Source: an uncultured bacterium (GTDB taxonomy: Bacteria > Patescibacteriota > Saccharimonadia > Saccharimonadales > Saccharimonadaceae). From it: a stretch of DNA of 37,072 bases. Below, piece after piece: positions 12,587-21,816 of this stretch. Position 1 is the first letter of the stretch. Each line of letters starts with the position of its first letter. Below the pieces are notes generated by a model. The model had not been told where the DNA came from. It did no database searches and was given only the letters and a program-made list of their open reading frames with translations. The DNA lies in contig CAIUKF010000007.1 in the NCBI GenBank assembly GCA_903899655.1, positions 1 to 37,072 of the forward strand. Reading direction: 5' to 3'. The position numbers and the translations under genes are program-made.

Positions 12587-15385
12587 ATGAATTCAAAAGA
12601 TACGACACAAATAAACACTCCATTGCATGATATGTACAAAGTTAGCGTCGATGAGGCGTTGAAGGCATATGACTCGACTAAAACTGGTCTTACTAATGAT
12701 GAAGCTGCCAGTAGATTGGCGCAGCATGGTCCAAATAGTCTTAGCAATCTACATAAAAATCCAATAATCTTTAAGTTTTTTGCGCAATTTAAAGATTTGA
12801 TGATTGTGCTGCTGATAGTTTGTGCGGGTATCGCCTATTATTTAGGTGATTTTAGCACTTTTAATATATTATTGGCGATTATTTTAATTAATGCGTTAAT
12901 AGGTTTTACTCAAGAGTACAAAGCCGATAAAGTCATGGATTCGTTAAAGTCATTGATGGTTCCAGAATCTAAAGTGTATCGTGATGGGCAGATGTCGACA
13001 ATCGAAGCCAGTCAATTAGTGCCTGGTGATATTATTTATGTCGAAGAGGGCGATTCCGTCCCTGCTGATGGTCGTATTTTGCAAGAAAACGAGGTTTCGA
13101 CTAATGACTTTTCGTTGACTGGTGAATCTAACCCATGCCGCAAATTTACTCACGTTATTAACGAAGATGTTGGTGTTGGCGATCGACGGAATTTGATTTT
13201 TATGGGTACGACTGTTGCAACTGGCAATGCAATCTGTCTAGTTGTTGCGACTGGAATGAATACCGAATTGGGACGGATCGCGTCGTTAAGTCAATCGACA
13301 AAATTCAGCGCATCGACTTTACAAAAAGAGATGAATAATTTGGCTGTGCGCATTACTATTGCAACATTGATATTGGTCGTACTGCTAGTCTTGGTATCAC
13401 TTGGTGTAAATCTAAGCATTAAAGAAGCATTTTTGTTTGCCATTAGTATTGCCAGTGCTATGATTCCGCAAGGCTTGCCGGCCGAGGTTAACGTTTCGTT
13501 GTCGCAAGCTGCTGGTATGTTGGCGCGTGAACGAGTGTTGGTTAAAAAGTTAAGCGCTGTCGAGACGTTAGGCGCGACATCGGTTATTTTAACTGACAAA
13601 ACCGGCACATTAACCAAAAATGAAATGACTGTCGAACGTATCGTGTTAATCGATAATAATTATCATATATCGGGCAGTGGTTATCAGCCAACTGGTGAAA
13701 TTTATGACAAAGATGGTCGTACTTTGGTTGGTGCCGAATTAGCCAGATTACAAGAATTTATTACGATTGGTTATTATGCCAGTGATGCAAAAATTTCAAA
13801 GCCCGATGCTAATCATTTAACATGGTATTGTATTGGCGACCCAACTGAGGGCGCACTAATAACGTTGGCTGAAAAATCAGGTTTGGATGTCAATAAACTT
13901 GAGGCCGACTCGCCTGAATTAAAAGAATTTCCATTTGACTCAGTTCGTAAGTGCATGAGCTCGGTTCGCAATTATAACGACAAATTAACAGTATTTGCCA
14001 AAGGTGCGCCTGAATCAATTGTGTCTAGATGCACTAAAATACAACTTTCCAGTGGCGAAATCCGCGTTATAACTGATGCCGATAGGCAGATGATAAATTC
14101 ACAAAATGATATTCTGGCTGGTAAAGCTATGCGTAATTTGGCGTATGGTTATAAGACCATTGATCAGTCGGTTGATTATACTCAACATAACCCAGATATT
14201 GTTGAAAATGATTTGATTTACGCTGGTATGGTATCGATGATTGACCCTGTACGTGAGGATGTTGCCGACGCAATGCAGGCCGCTCGAAAGGCAAACATTC
14301 GGGTTTCGATAGTAACTGGTGATTATGCACCAACAGCTCGAGCCATTGCTGTGCGGGCTAAACTGGCCGATAACCCTGATGATATTGAGATTGTAGAAGG
14401 TAAAGATTTACCGTCAATGCCAGACCAAAAGATACTTGATTTAGTGATGCGTGGCAGTATTATTTTCTCGCGTGTTTCGCCCGAAGATAAATTACGCATC
14501 GTTAGTTTAGTTAAATCACACAATCACGTCGTGGCTGTTACGGGTGATGGTATCAATGACGCTCCTGCCCTAAAAAACGCCGATATAGGTGTTGCTATGG
14601 GAAAAACCGGTACGGATGTAGCTAAACAATCAGCCGAGATAATATTACTGGACGACAGCTTCCATACCTTAATTGGTGCAATTTGGCGCGGTCGAACGGT
14701 TTATCAAAATATTAAAAAAGCTACTATGTCATGTTTAACTTCAAATTATGGCGAATTAATGACTGTTTTGATTGGTTTGGTGGCGTTAAGCATTGCCGGT
14801 ATTCCGCCTGCAATCACGCCGGTTTTGGTGTTGTCGATTGATTTAATTGCCGAGATGTTTCCGATTGCGGCACTGGGTTGGGATCGTCCCGACAAAGAAT
14901 TGATGGATGACCAACCGCGTAACTTGCGTGACCACATATTTAATATTCCCGCTTTTTGGGATTTGTTGTTTACTGGTACATTAATGGGCGGACTAGCCTA
15001 TGGTAACTTTTTGTTGTTTGCATCCAGAAATAGTATTGCTGCTAGCGATTTGCAAAATACTGATATGTATTTCAGTGCGGTAACGTTGACTTATGTCACG
15101 ATTGTATTTTGTCAGTTAGTTAACATTTTAGTTCGTAGGTCGCGTGATTTTACAATTTCGCGCTATATGTTTACAAACAAACAATTATGGATGGCTATGG
15201 CACTATCCGTTAGTTGTGTATTGGCGATTGTATACTTACCAATACTACATACTATATTTGGATCGGGCGTATTGTTAATGTCTGATTGGATGTATGTATT
15301 TATTGCCGCTGGAATTTTCTTTGTCGTTAAAGAATCGATGAAAATATTTAGTCTTGTTAAAAATCGCCATGTACAAGCAAAGTAA
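12587..15385 (+). CDS. P-type cation-transporting ATPase, type II (Ca2+-ATPase-like)
   Basis: 932 residues. N-terminal cation ATPase domain (TNDEAASRLAQHGPNSL). Actuator motif SLTGES. Phosphorylation site DKTGTLTKNEM near residue 337, with the preceding VETLGATSVILT. The ATP-binding motif is near KGAPES. The hinge VTGDGINDAPALKNADIGVAMG is near residue 650. About ten membrane helices, including the M4 segment with AMIPQGLPAEVN. The overall design matches SERCA/PMA-type pumps that export Ca2+ or other cations. The proline-containing M4 site (IPQGLP in place of VPEGLP) means the transported ion is not certain. Predicted leaderless start; the stop overlaps the folP start. Confidence 0.9.
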   Translation: MNSKDTTQINTPLHDMYKVSVDEALKAYDSTKTGLTNDEAASRLAQHGPNSLSNLHKNPIIFKFFAQFKDLMIVLLIVCAGIAYYLGDFSTFNILLAIILINALIGFTQEYKADKVMDSLKSLMVPESKVYRDGQMSTIEASQLVPGDIIYVEEGDSVPADGRILQENEVSTNDFSLTGESNPCRKFTHVINEDVGVGDRRNLIFMGTTVATGNAICLVVATGMNTELGRIASLSQSTKFSASTLQKEMNNLAVRITIATLILVVLLVLVSLGVNLSIKEAFLFAISIASAMIPQGLPAEVNVSLSQAAGMLARERVLVKKLSAVETLGATSVILTDKTGTLTKNEMTVERIVLIDNNYHISGSGYQPTGEIYDKDGRTLVGAELARLQEFITIGYYASDAKISKPDANHLTWYCIGDPTEGALITLAEKSGLDVNKLEADSPELKEFPFDSVRKCMSSVRNYNDKLTVFAKGAPESIVSRCTKIQLSSGEIRVITDADRQMINSQNDILAGKAMRNLAYGYKTIDQSVDYTQHNPDIVENDLIYAGMVSMIDPVREDVADAMQAARKANIRVSIVTGDYAPTARAIAVRAKLADNPDDIEIVEGKDLPSMPDQKILDLVMRGSIIFSRVSPEDKLRIVSLVKSHNHVVAVTGDGINDAPALKNADIGVAMGKTGTDVAKQSAEIILLDDSFHTLIGAIWRGRTVYQNIKKATMSCLTSNYGELMTVLIGLVALSIAGIPPAITPVLVLSIDLIAEMFPIAALGWDRPDKELMDDQPRNLRDHIFNIPAFWDLLFTGTLMGGLAYGNFLLFASRNSIAASDLQNTDMYFSAVTLTYVTIVFCQLVNILVRRSRDFTISRYMFTNKQLWMAMALSVSCVLAIVYLPILHTIFGSGVLLMSDWMYVFIAAGIFFVVKESMKIFSLVKNRHVQAK

Positions 15386-16127
15386 CGTAAAGTTAGTCGG
15401 AATATTAAACGTTACACCAGACAGTTTTAGTGACGGTGGGCAATATTTTGATTTGTCAGCCGCAATCTCGCAGGCTGATAAATTGTTTGTAGATGGTGCC
15501 AGTTTGGTTGATGTTGGCGCTGAATCAACTCGACCAAATGCCATTAAATTAACAGCTGACGAAGAATGGCAACGGTTGCAACTAGTTTTGGAGGTTTTGA
15601 TTCCTAAATACCCTGGCAAAATATCGCTGGATACTTATCATCCCGAAACGGTTCGACGGGCATTAGCGATTGGTCTAGTGATTGTTAATGATGTGACGGG
15701 TATGAATAATCCTGACATGGTTGATGTTGCGTTGGAGTTAAAGCCGACAGTTATTATTAGTCACCTGCCAAATATGGATATTCAATCGGCGCATCAAACT
15801 ATACCAATTAATGATGTTAATCAGGTTAAAAATGATTTGTTGAATAAAGCTCAGGAATTAATTAATCATGGTCTGCCAAAAAGTCAGATAATATTAGATC
15901 CAGGCATTGGTTTTGGAAAGATTCCCGAAGTTAATGTGCAACTGTTGAAATTTGCTGAAATGGTGCCGGATTATGATGTTATGATTGGCTATTCACGCAA
16001 GCGTTTTTTGGGTGAAAATAGGATGGAATTGGCGCCGAATTTAGACGCTGGTCGTATTGCCATTAATTCAGGTGCAAAATACCTACGCGTCCATGACGTT
16101 GCCGGACACACGCAAATAATTAAATGA
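15369..16127 (+). CDS. folP: dihydropteroate synthase
   Basis: 252 residues from the ATG at 15369. VGILNVTPDSFSDGG is the family's N-terminal signature, followed by DVGAESTRPNA (pterin-binding loop), SLDTYHPE, IVNDVTG, LDPGIGFGK and IGYSRKRFLG. It joins p-aminobenzoate to hydroxymethyldihydropterin pyrophosphate in folate synthesis. The usual last-helix 'RVHDV' is present as RVHDVAGH. It overlaps the ATPase end by 17 bases, so the two are probably co-transcribed; an upstream in-frame ATG at 15354 would lie inside the ATPase gene and is less likely. No other folate genes are in the window. Confidence 0.93.
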   Translation: MYKQSNVKLVGILNVTPDSFSDGGQYFDLSAAISQADKLFVDGASLVDVGAESTRPNAIKLTADEEWQRLQLVLEVLIPKYPGKISLDTYHPETVRRALAIGLVIVNDVTGMNNPDMVDVALELKPTVIISHLPNMDIQSAHQTIPINDVNQVKNDLLNKAQELINHGLPKSQIILDPGIGFGKIPEVNVQLLKFAEMVPDYDVMIGYSRKRFLGENRMELAPNLDAGRIAINSGAKYLRVHDVAGHTQIIK

Positions 16128-16161
16128 TTGTTTTTGCCAAATTCCAATAGCCAATCCTTGC

Positions 16162-16167
16162 TATAAT
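16162..16167 (+). promoter_or_regulatory. -10 box of the idi promoter
   Basis: A perfect TATAAT ends six bases before the idi ATG, giving a leaderless mRNA. A CCAATAG heptamer like those at 26040-26080 lies just upstream at about 16144. Confidence 0.6.
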
Positions 16168-16173
16168 AAGGTT

Positions 16174-16731
16174 ATGTCTAACCCAAACCAAGAACTAATT
16201 ATTTATGTTGATAAAAATGGTGTGCCAACTGGCGAAACAGCACCGAAACTAGATGCACATACGTCAGGTACTCGCCTACACTTGGCTTTTTCGTGCTATA
16301 TATTTAATGATTTAGGTCAAATATTAGTCACGCGTCGAGCGTTAGGAAAAAAAGTCTGGCCAGGTGTTTGGACGAATAGTGTTTGTGGCCATCCTGCCCC
16401 AGACGAACCGATGTTTGATGCGATTGCTCGTCGGGCTGAATATGAACTTGGTATGAAAATTAAGGATATTGTCGTAATGTTGCCGAAATATAGTTACATT
16501 ACTCCCCCATTTAATGGCATCGTCGAAAACGAATTTTGTCCAGTTCACTTGGCACGTATGACGACTGTGCCGTCGCCAAACCCTGATGAAGTTGATGATT
16601 ACAAATGGATGGATTGGACTGATTTTGTGGCTGCACTGCAATCTGATACGACTGATGTTTGGTCATTTTGGTGCAAAGACCAAGTACGTCAGTTTGACGA
16701 TAAAATCCTAGCGCCGTATATTAGTAAGTAA
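16174..16731 (+). CDS. idi: isopentenyl-diphosphate delta-isomerase, type I
   Basis: 185 residues with a Nudix fold. TRLHLAFSCYIFN, GVWTNSVCGHPAPDE (catalytic Cys near residue 72 with metal-binding His) and ARRAEYELGM (Nudix-like glutamates) are all in place. A second key stretch, NEFCPVHLA, supplies the catalytic Glu region. It interconverts IPP and DMAPP for prenyl lipids and undecaprenyl carrier. Type I enzymes need metal and no flavin. The AlkD-like gene starts one base after its stop. Confidence 0.93.
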   Translation: MSNPNQELIIYVDKNGVPTGETAPKLDAHTSGTRLHLAFSCYIFNDLGQILVTRRALGKKVWPGVWTNSVCGHPAPDEPMFDAIARRAEYELGMKIKDIVVMLPKYSYITPPFNGIVENEFCPVHLARMTTVPSPNPDEVDDYKWMDWTDFVAALQSDTTDVWSFWCKDQVRQFDDKILAPYISK

Positions 16732-16732
16732 T

Positions 16733-17458
16733 ATGACTGAATTGACAAAGATCCAGGATGAAATTACTGCAAATGCCAATCCTGAAAAGGCTGCAATTTT
16801 GCAACGGTTTTTTAAAACTGGCGCTGGTCAGTATGGTGATGGCGATAAGTTTTTGGGTTTAGTGGTGCCAATTTGTCGTCAAATTTCAAAAAAGTATTAC
16901 AAAGATTTGGCGCTAAATTCTATCGAACAATTGCTACATAGTCCATGGCATGAAGAGCGTCAAATTGCTCTATTTATGTTGGTTTTGCAATTTGATAATG
17001 CTGATGACGATAAACAAAAACAGATATTTAATTTGTTTTTAAACAACACTAAATATATTAACAACTGGGATTTAGTGGATTGTAATACACCCCGAGTTGT
17101 CGGTAGGTATATTTATGAACACCAGCAATTATTGTCGATACTGGATAAGTTGGCTGATTCAAAATTACTATGGGAAAGACGTATCGCGATTTTAAGTACC
17201 ATGTATTTTACAGTCATTGGTGGCGATCCTACACCTACACTGCGAATTGTCGATAAATTATTAACTGACGACCAAGATCTAATTCAAAAAGCCAATGGCT
17301 GGATGTTACGCGAAGTCGGTAAACGAATTGACGAAACAATTTTGATTGATTTTTTGAGACAAAATTATGATCACATGCCACGTACAACATTGCGTTATGC
17401 AATTGAAAAGTTTAAACCAGCCGTTCGGGCTAAATACTTGGCAGGCAATTTTAATTAG
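16733..17458 (+). CDS. AlkD-like DNA alkylation repair protein
   Basis: 241 residues, almost all helical. FKTGAGQYGDGDKFLGLVVP is the conserved opening of the DNA alkylation repair (AlkD) family, followed by HEAT-like repeats: WHEERQIALFMLVLQF, NNWDLVDCNTPRVVGRY, LWERRIAILSTMYF, QKANGWMLREVGKR and PRTTLRYAIEKF. AlkD removes alkylated bases such as 3- and 7-methylpurines by holding the helix on its concave surface. The WD and R residues used for the lesion (NNWDLVD, MLREVGK) are kept. It follows idi by one base, so it is probably in the same transcript. Confidence 0.9.
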   Translation: MTELTKIQDEITANANPEKAAILQRFFKTGAGQYGDGDKFLGLVVPICRQISKKYYKDLALNSIEQLLHSPWHEERQIALFMLVLQFDNADDDKQKQIFNLFLNNTKYINNWDLVDCNTPRVVGRYIYEHQQLLSILDKLADSKLLWERRIAILSTMYFTVIGGDPTPTLRIVDKLLTDDQDLIQKANGWMLREVGKRIDETILIDFLRQNYDHMPRTTLRYAIEKFKPAVRAKYLAGNFN

Positions 17459-17611
17459 CGATACTTTTTTGTCAATATAAGAAAAAGATTAGTAAGGCTG
17501 TTAAATTATTATTCTTTGATTTTTCCATAATTTTTCTTTTTTAATTGTTGCTTATTATTATATACCCGTGCATAATTAATATGTTAACAATTTCTAAAAA
17601 GGTGGGTATAG

Positions 17612-17782
17612 ATGCATTCTATTATTGGTTTTGTGTATATGGTAGCAGGTGTGGCGGTGGCAAACAGCCAAGGCTATTTTGCTAATTTAACGACACTCCC
17701 TAATATCTTGGCGGCTGTTTTAGCGGTTGTATTGTGGCCATTGTTAATAATGGGCATTAATCTACACAATTTGTCAGTTTAA
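17612..17782 (+). CDS. small membrane protein (56 aa)
   Basis: The ATG at 17612 with AAGGTGG upstream begins MHSIIGFVYMVAGVAVANSQ. Two hydrophobic helices follow a short NLTTLP turn (ILAAVLAVVLWPLLIMGINL). No family recognised. The length, Shine-Dalgarno and composition favour a real gene. It converges on the secreted-protein gene with only five bases between stops. Confidence 0.65.
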   Translation: MHSIIGFVYMVAGVAVANSQGYFANLTTLPNILAAVLAVVLWPLLIMGINLHNLSV

Positions 17783-17787
17783 TCTTT

Positions 17788-18588
17788 TTATATCGAAGTG
17801 TTTTTCAGGGCAGTTTGTAAAGCCGTTTTAGCTGCATTCATGTTGGCTTGAAATGTTACGTCGATGGCTTTAAAACTGGCATCGCGAACAGCTGTTAACT
17901 GTGGTAACTCAGTTTTTACTTTGTCATCACTTAAACGGTTACTTTGGAATGTCGTACGTGCTGTAGCTAGGCTATCTTGATATGCTTTGTGTACCGCAAC
18001 ACCACTGGTTGGGTCACTAATGCAGGCATCTGTGGCGGTTGCGATCGCAGTATCAACAGAGCTTTGAAAGTTATTTAGCTGAGTTAGAACGGTATTTTGA
18101 CGAGTTGTTAATAAGCCGTCGACAGCGCTTCTGAAAGTAGTGCGAGCAGTGTCAATATCGTTTCGGCGAGTTGCTAGGGCGGCGTTAATAGCGTCAGCAT
18201 AATCTGTAATTGCTTGTTTTTGAGTGTCGTTAGTGGCTTTTTCGGTCAGTTTTGCTAAACTATCGGTTAATTTAGTATCAGCAGCGGCACGGTTAGCTGA
18301 CACTTGTTGGTCAACTTTTTGCCAATCAGTTGTTTTTGTCGTACTTTGTTGTGTCCAGGCGGCAGTTAATTTATTAGATAATTCAGACAGGTTGGCTTTG
18401 ACTTTAGCTGATTCAGTCGCTAGATTAGTACAAAATGGGCTGGTTTTGGAGTTAGCCGTACTAGATTCTTGTTTGGTGGTAGTTACTTCAATAGCGTAGA
18501 TGTTTTTTGGTGACAATATAATAACTGCAAACAATAATATAATGCCAGTAGCTATGGTGAAGTTTGATCGACTAAAGATTTGACGCAT
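17788..18588 (-). CDS. secreted or membrane-anchored coiled-coil protein
   Basis: 266 residues from ATG 18588, chosen because GGAGGTG lies seven bases before it. The N-terminus is basic, then hydrophobic (NFTIATGIILLFAVIILSP), then IYAIE: a signal peptide or anchor. The mature part is Ala/Thr/Gln-rich helix with many heptad-like stretches (AKVKANLSELSNKL, DTKLTDSLAKLTEKA) and two cysteines (PFCTN, DACIS) that may form a disulfide outside the cell. The start lies inside the end of the upstream pilin-like gene (17-base overlap), so translation is coupled and a shared role at the surface is likely. Function unknown. Confidence 0.7.
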   Translation of the reverse strand: MRQIFSRSNFTIATGIILLFAVIILSPKNIYAIEVTTTKQESSTANSKTSPFCTNLATESAKVKANLSELSNKLTAAWTQQSTTKTTDWQKVDQQVSANRAAADTKLTDSLAKLTEKATNDTQKQAITDYADAINAALATRRNDIDTARTTFRSAVDGLLTTRQNTVLTQLNNFQSSVDTAIATATDACISDPTSGVAVHKAYQDSLATARTTFQSNRLSDDKVKTELPQLTAVRDASFKAIDVTFQANMNAAKTALQTALKNTSI

Positions 18589-18916
18589 CGTAAGCACCTC
18601 CAATATTTGTAATCGCACTATTTGCGCTGGTGGCGTTATTTAGAACACTGTCGTCAATCGATGTATCTATGTTTTTTTCGGACTCAAGAGCTTGTTGCAG
18701 TATTTGATTGATATTGTCTGTGGTTCCAGATGGAGCAGTTATTTGAGTCAAGACAGTTGGGGTATCTGGAATTGTATTAACAGTTGCAGTTATTTTGTTT
18801 TGTTGAGTGAAATAAAGTATCGTTAAACCTGCGATTACGACTACAATTAACAAGCCAAGAAAGACTTCGATTATTGCAAAGCCGGCGCTGCCCTTTTTTT
18901 GAAGTTTTATCTTCAT
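18572..18916 (-). CDS. type IV pilin-like (prepilin) protein
   Basis: 114 residues. A short basic leader KLQKKGSAG is followed by FAIIEVFLGLLIVVVIAGLTILYF, the N-terminal hydrophobic helix of type IV prepilins with Glu at about +5 (processing between G and F is expected). The rest is a small Thr/Ser/Asn-rich domain, far shorter than a major pilin, so a minor pilin or pseudopilin is more likely. Type IV pili are used by Saccharibacteria for motility and host contact. The secreted coiled-coil gene starts within its last codons. Confidence 0.75.
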   Translation of the reverse strand: MKIKLQKKGSAGFAIIEVFLGLLIVVVIAGLTILYFTQQNKITATVNTIPDTPTVLTQITAPSGTTDNINQILQQALESEKNIDTSIDDSVLNNATSANSAITNIGGAYDASNL

Positions 18917-19069
18917 GTTTACCCTTTTTGCCGTAGCGTTATTTTTGTTGTTTTATAAGCGTAATTATAATGGATTATTGATAATAAGTATATAGTTTTT
19001 TCGAAAATAATATAGCCCATACAATTTAAAGTATGAGCTATATGTTTAACAAGTTATTTTTGTAAATAT

Positions 19070-19600
19070 TTAATAATTTACGATGCGTACATCTGTTGCG
19101 GCGATCGTTTTGTCGGTTACTGTACCAGATACGATGACACTATCGCCAACGGCAACTTTTTTGGTAGTTGTGTTGTATTCTGTAGTATCGGTTGTATTAA
19201 CAGTGTATTGGCTGCCATTGCCACCAATTACGAAACTGTTGGAGCCGACAGATATTACAACTCCGTTGGTTATGTCAGTATTGACGGTGCTAATTGGGGC
19301 TCGTCTTTGACCTTGCATGCGACCCATCCGAGGACTTTGTTGGTCTTGAATGTAAGAATTAATCATCGTTGGTTGGTTGGCAAAACGTTCTCTGCCTAAA
19401 TTCATAACATGTCCAGCTAGACCTGCAACAGCAATAAGTAAAACAATAATAGTTGTCGATAGTAATATTACTAAAGTTTTCTTAGGGTTTTTATGATGAT
19501 GTCTCTGATCGGTTTGATCTGGTATTTCATCGTTTTTTGATTCAGCTACTTCAATATTTTGGTCTGATTCATCATTGATGTGTTTTTCATTTTTGGGCAT
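19070..19600 (-). CDS. membrane-anchored DUF5666-like protein
   Basis: 176 residues. An acidic/His-rich cytoplasmic tail (residues 1-40, DQRHHHKNPKK) precedes one membrane helix (TLVILLSTTIIVLLIAVAGLAG). A short Gln/Arg/Met linker follows, then a C-terminal beta domain: GVVISVGSNSFVIGGNGSQY, TVNTTDTTEYN, VAVGDSVIVSGTVTDKTIAA. This last is the pattern of DUF5666 (an OB-like beta fold on the outer face). Role unknown. AAGGAG precedes the ATG. Confidence 0.75.
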   Translation of the reverse strand: MPKNEKHINDESDQNIEVAESKNDEIPDQTDQRHHHKNPKKTLVILLSTTIIVLLIAVAGLAGHVMNLGRERFANQPTMINSYIQDQQSPRMGRMQGQRRAPISTVNTDITNGVVISVGSNSFVIGGNGSQYTVNTTDTTEYNTTTKKVAVGDSVIVSGTVTDKTIAATDVRIVNY

Positions 19601-19666
19601 ATATTATCTCCTTATATTACTAATAATAAGGTTTGATAATTAAAAATTGCTTAATATATTGTTTAA

Positions 19667-20434
19667 TTAAGAAATTGACGCAGCGATTTTTTTAGATTCG
19701 CGTAAGATTTTGTTTAATGGTGCATTGACATCGGTTACAAAGCCGACAATGATTTTTGATTGTAAGCTGGCAGGTAGTGAATCGGCGACCTTGCGGAACA
19801 TTTCGGCATGTCCGCCAATGATTACAAAATTAATATTGTTAGTTTTGGTGAACTTCGTGATAGCTTTGGCAACAGAATCTATGTGCCTTTTTAATAGCAC
19901 TTCGTTGTGGCGAAAATTAGTATCAGTTTGGTTTTTGAAATTCTCTCGTCCAGTTGATTTAACTCGTGGCGGCACATAACTACCGATAGCTTCGGATTGG
20001 TCAGTAATTTCACCTTGTTCGACTGTAAACATTCTGGCTTTTTCGCGATCAACTAAAATTACTAGATATTTAGAGTGTTTTTGCAAAGATTCAACTAATT
20101 TGGTTGTGTCCGGTGAATTATCAATCGTGATTTTAGCTGGCATGCCGAATTCTAGGCTGGCAACTTCCCATAGATGTTTGCCAGCACTGAAAAAGACTAA
20201 ACTTCTAAATGATGGAACGTGTGCTTCCAAGTATTTCTCGATGCGTTGAATATCAGATTTAAAGATTGTTCGGTCGACGGTATTCAGCTTTTTGTGGATT
20301 AATGAGTGAAATTGAGTCAATAACATTTCACTTGACGGTGCCTGCAAGGTGTCAGTGCCCAAATAAACGGTTAATATTTGAAAATCAGATTTTTCTAATT
20401 TACTTAGTTTTTCGATGACGTTTGATTGAATCAT
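19667..20434 (-). CDS. baeRF-family protein (bacterial relative of eRF1/Pelota)
   Basis: 255 residues. ILTVYLGTD opens the N-terminal domain. YLVILVDREKARMFTVEQGEI is the central eRF1-type domain strand pattern. NFVIIGGHAEMFRKVADSLP followed by KIIVGFVTDVNAP forms the C-terminal part. This three-part layout is that of the baeRF families, bacterial homologs of archaeo-eukaryotic release factors thought to act at ribosomes. There is no GGQ motif; the loop near GRENFKNQTDTNFRHNEVLLKRH may take its place. Strong AGGAGG before the ATG. Exact role is unknown. Confidence 0.75.
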   Translation of the reverse strand: MIQSNVIEKLSKLEKSDFQILTVYLGTDTLQAPSSEMLLTQFHSLIHKKLNTVDRTIFKSDIQRIEKYLEAHVPSFRSLVFFSAGKHLWEVASLEFGMPAKITIDNSPDTTKLVESLQKHSKYLVILVDREKARMFTVEQGEITDQSEAIGSYVPPRVKSTGRENFKNQTDTNFRHNEVLLKRHIDSVAKAITKFTKTNNINFVIIGGHAEMFRKVADSLPASLQSKIIVGFVTDVNAPLNKILRESKKIAASIS

Positions 20435-20609
20435 AGGCCCTCCTGGTTACATATCTATTATAGTCCTGTTGAGGTTTAGTAGATAGTATATGGTAAATAG
20501 TAGAATTTCGATAATGATCCCTACTATCTGCTATCTTTGTCCAGGTTATCGTCAAATATGGTGATTAGGCCTTCGCATCCAAGTACGCGTCTGGATTAGT
20601 GGTTTGATT

Positions 20610-21746
20610 TTAATAACTAGAATAACCTGCGGTGCCGTAATTAATCTGATTATATATTCGTTCGTAAATTTTGTTAGCTTCTTCGTTGGTAATCGTTCGT
20701 TCGAGATGGCGAAGTGTGATACGAACCAAGATGTTCTTTTGGTCCGGTTTGATGCCCAATCTCTGTTTGATTTTCTCAGGTAAATTATCGTACTTTTCTT
20801 CATTTAGTATCTCTACGTTCTCCAATGCTTCGACGTCACCTTCAAGGGCCTGCCTAATATCGGCGCTTACGTCTTCTTCGACGTAATTATTTGGTATACT
20901 ATAGGACATATCACGTTTAATGGCGGGCTGATTGGAAACTTCGTGATAGGTCTCGGTGTTCGTCATCTGTTTAGCAATTTCAGGGTTCTTTGATCGAAGG
21001 TAGCGGATATCTGGAATGTCCTTTATTGTCATAACTAGACGGTCTAGTCCCATACCTAGTGCCCAGCCAGAATATATTTTTGGATCAAGTCCTGAGTTCG
21101 ACAATATTTCATCTTTAATTAGGCCACATTCCAATATTTCAATATCTCGGTCGTCTTTTACGGCATTTACCTCTATTCCTTGGTTAGTATATGGGTGTGG
21201 CGAATCGATAATTCGTAATTTCCAATCTGGTGCAGCGGTTTTTGCAACGCCATTTACTACTGTTAGTAAATCATCTTTGGTGATGACTTTGCGTTTTGAA
21301 GTTTTGACAACTCGCCACATCTCAAGTTGATGAACTTCGCTAACATGTTTCTTATCTGATACATCACGCCTATAAGATAACCCTGGTAGCAATATTACGA
21401 CGTCTTGCCAGTCATTTCGTTTTGATAATTCACGTAATATTCCAGGCAAATGTGCGCTGGTGTGGGTTCTTAGTATATGGGACTCGTCAACATAGTGAGT
21501 GTATGTTGAAGATCGGCCGATGTTGTCGGCTGGAAATAACAGATTGTCGTAATTATCGGCGATACTTACGATTGGGTTTTTGCGATATACTCTAACGTCA
21601 CTTTGTGGGTGCGTTGAACGCATATATTTCTCGATGTTTTCATAAACTATTTTGATAGCGTGCGGAGATTTTGATTGAGTTAGGTCCGAGACACTCAAAT
21701 ATCTATCGAGCTCTAATTTACTGATTGGTTTGACGTACATTTTCAT
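20610..21746 (-). CDS. single-chain phenylalanyl-tRNA-synthetase-like protein (mitochondrial-type architecture)
   Basis: 378 residues from ATG 21746 (GAGG upstream). Class II motif 2 is GLSYRRDVSDKKHVSEVHQLE. The substrate pocket region reads GIEVNAVKDDRDIEILECGL. Motif 3 is SGWALGMGLDRLVMTIKDIPDIRYL. After this PheS-like core comes a C-terminal FDX-ACB anticodon-binding domain: IKRDMSYSIPNNYVEEDV ... ITLRHLERTITNEEANKIYERI. Normal bacterial PheRS is an (alpha-beta)2 tetramer with FDX-ACB on PheT; this fused, PheT-free design is that of mitochondrial FARS2. An in-frame extension back to a TTG at 21857 exists but runs through the leader ORF, so I reject it. No PheT is in the window. Confidence 0.85.
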   Translation of the reverse strand: MKMYVKPISKLELDRYLSVSDLTQSKSPHAIKIVYENIEKYMRSTHPQSDVRVYRKNPIVSIADNYDNLLFPADNIGRSSTYTHYVDESHILRTHTSAHLPGILRELSKRNDWQDVVILLPGLSYRRDVSDKKHVSEVHQLEMWRVVKTSKRKVITKDDLLTVVNGVAKTAAPDWKLRIIDSPHPYTNQGIEVNAVKDDRDIEILECGLIKDEILSNSGLDPKIYSGWALGMGLDRLVMTIKDIPDIRYLRSKNPEIAKQMTNTETYHEVSNQPAIKRDMSYSIPNNYVEEDVSADIRQALEGDVEALENVEILNEEKYDNLPEKIKQRLGIKPDQKNILVRITLRHLERTITNEEANKIYERIYNQINYGTAGYSSY

Positions 21747-21816
21747 AGGTTTTACCTCTTTATCTAGGTTTTGTAGTGTTTGGTTGGCTAGTAATGGTAT
21801 AAAATATAAGTTGCTG

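Noticed and set aside
20552-20803. Separate minus-strand ORF overlapping the PheRS-like 3' end
   Set aside because: It is an alternate frame of the FDX-ACB region with low-complexity composition and no ribosome-binding site.
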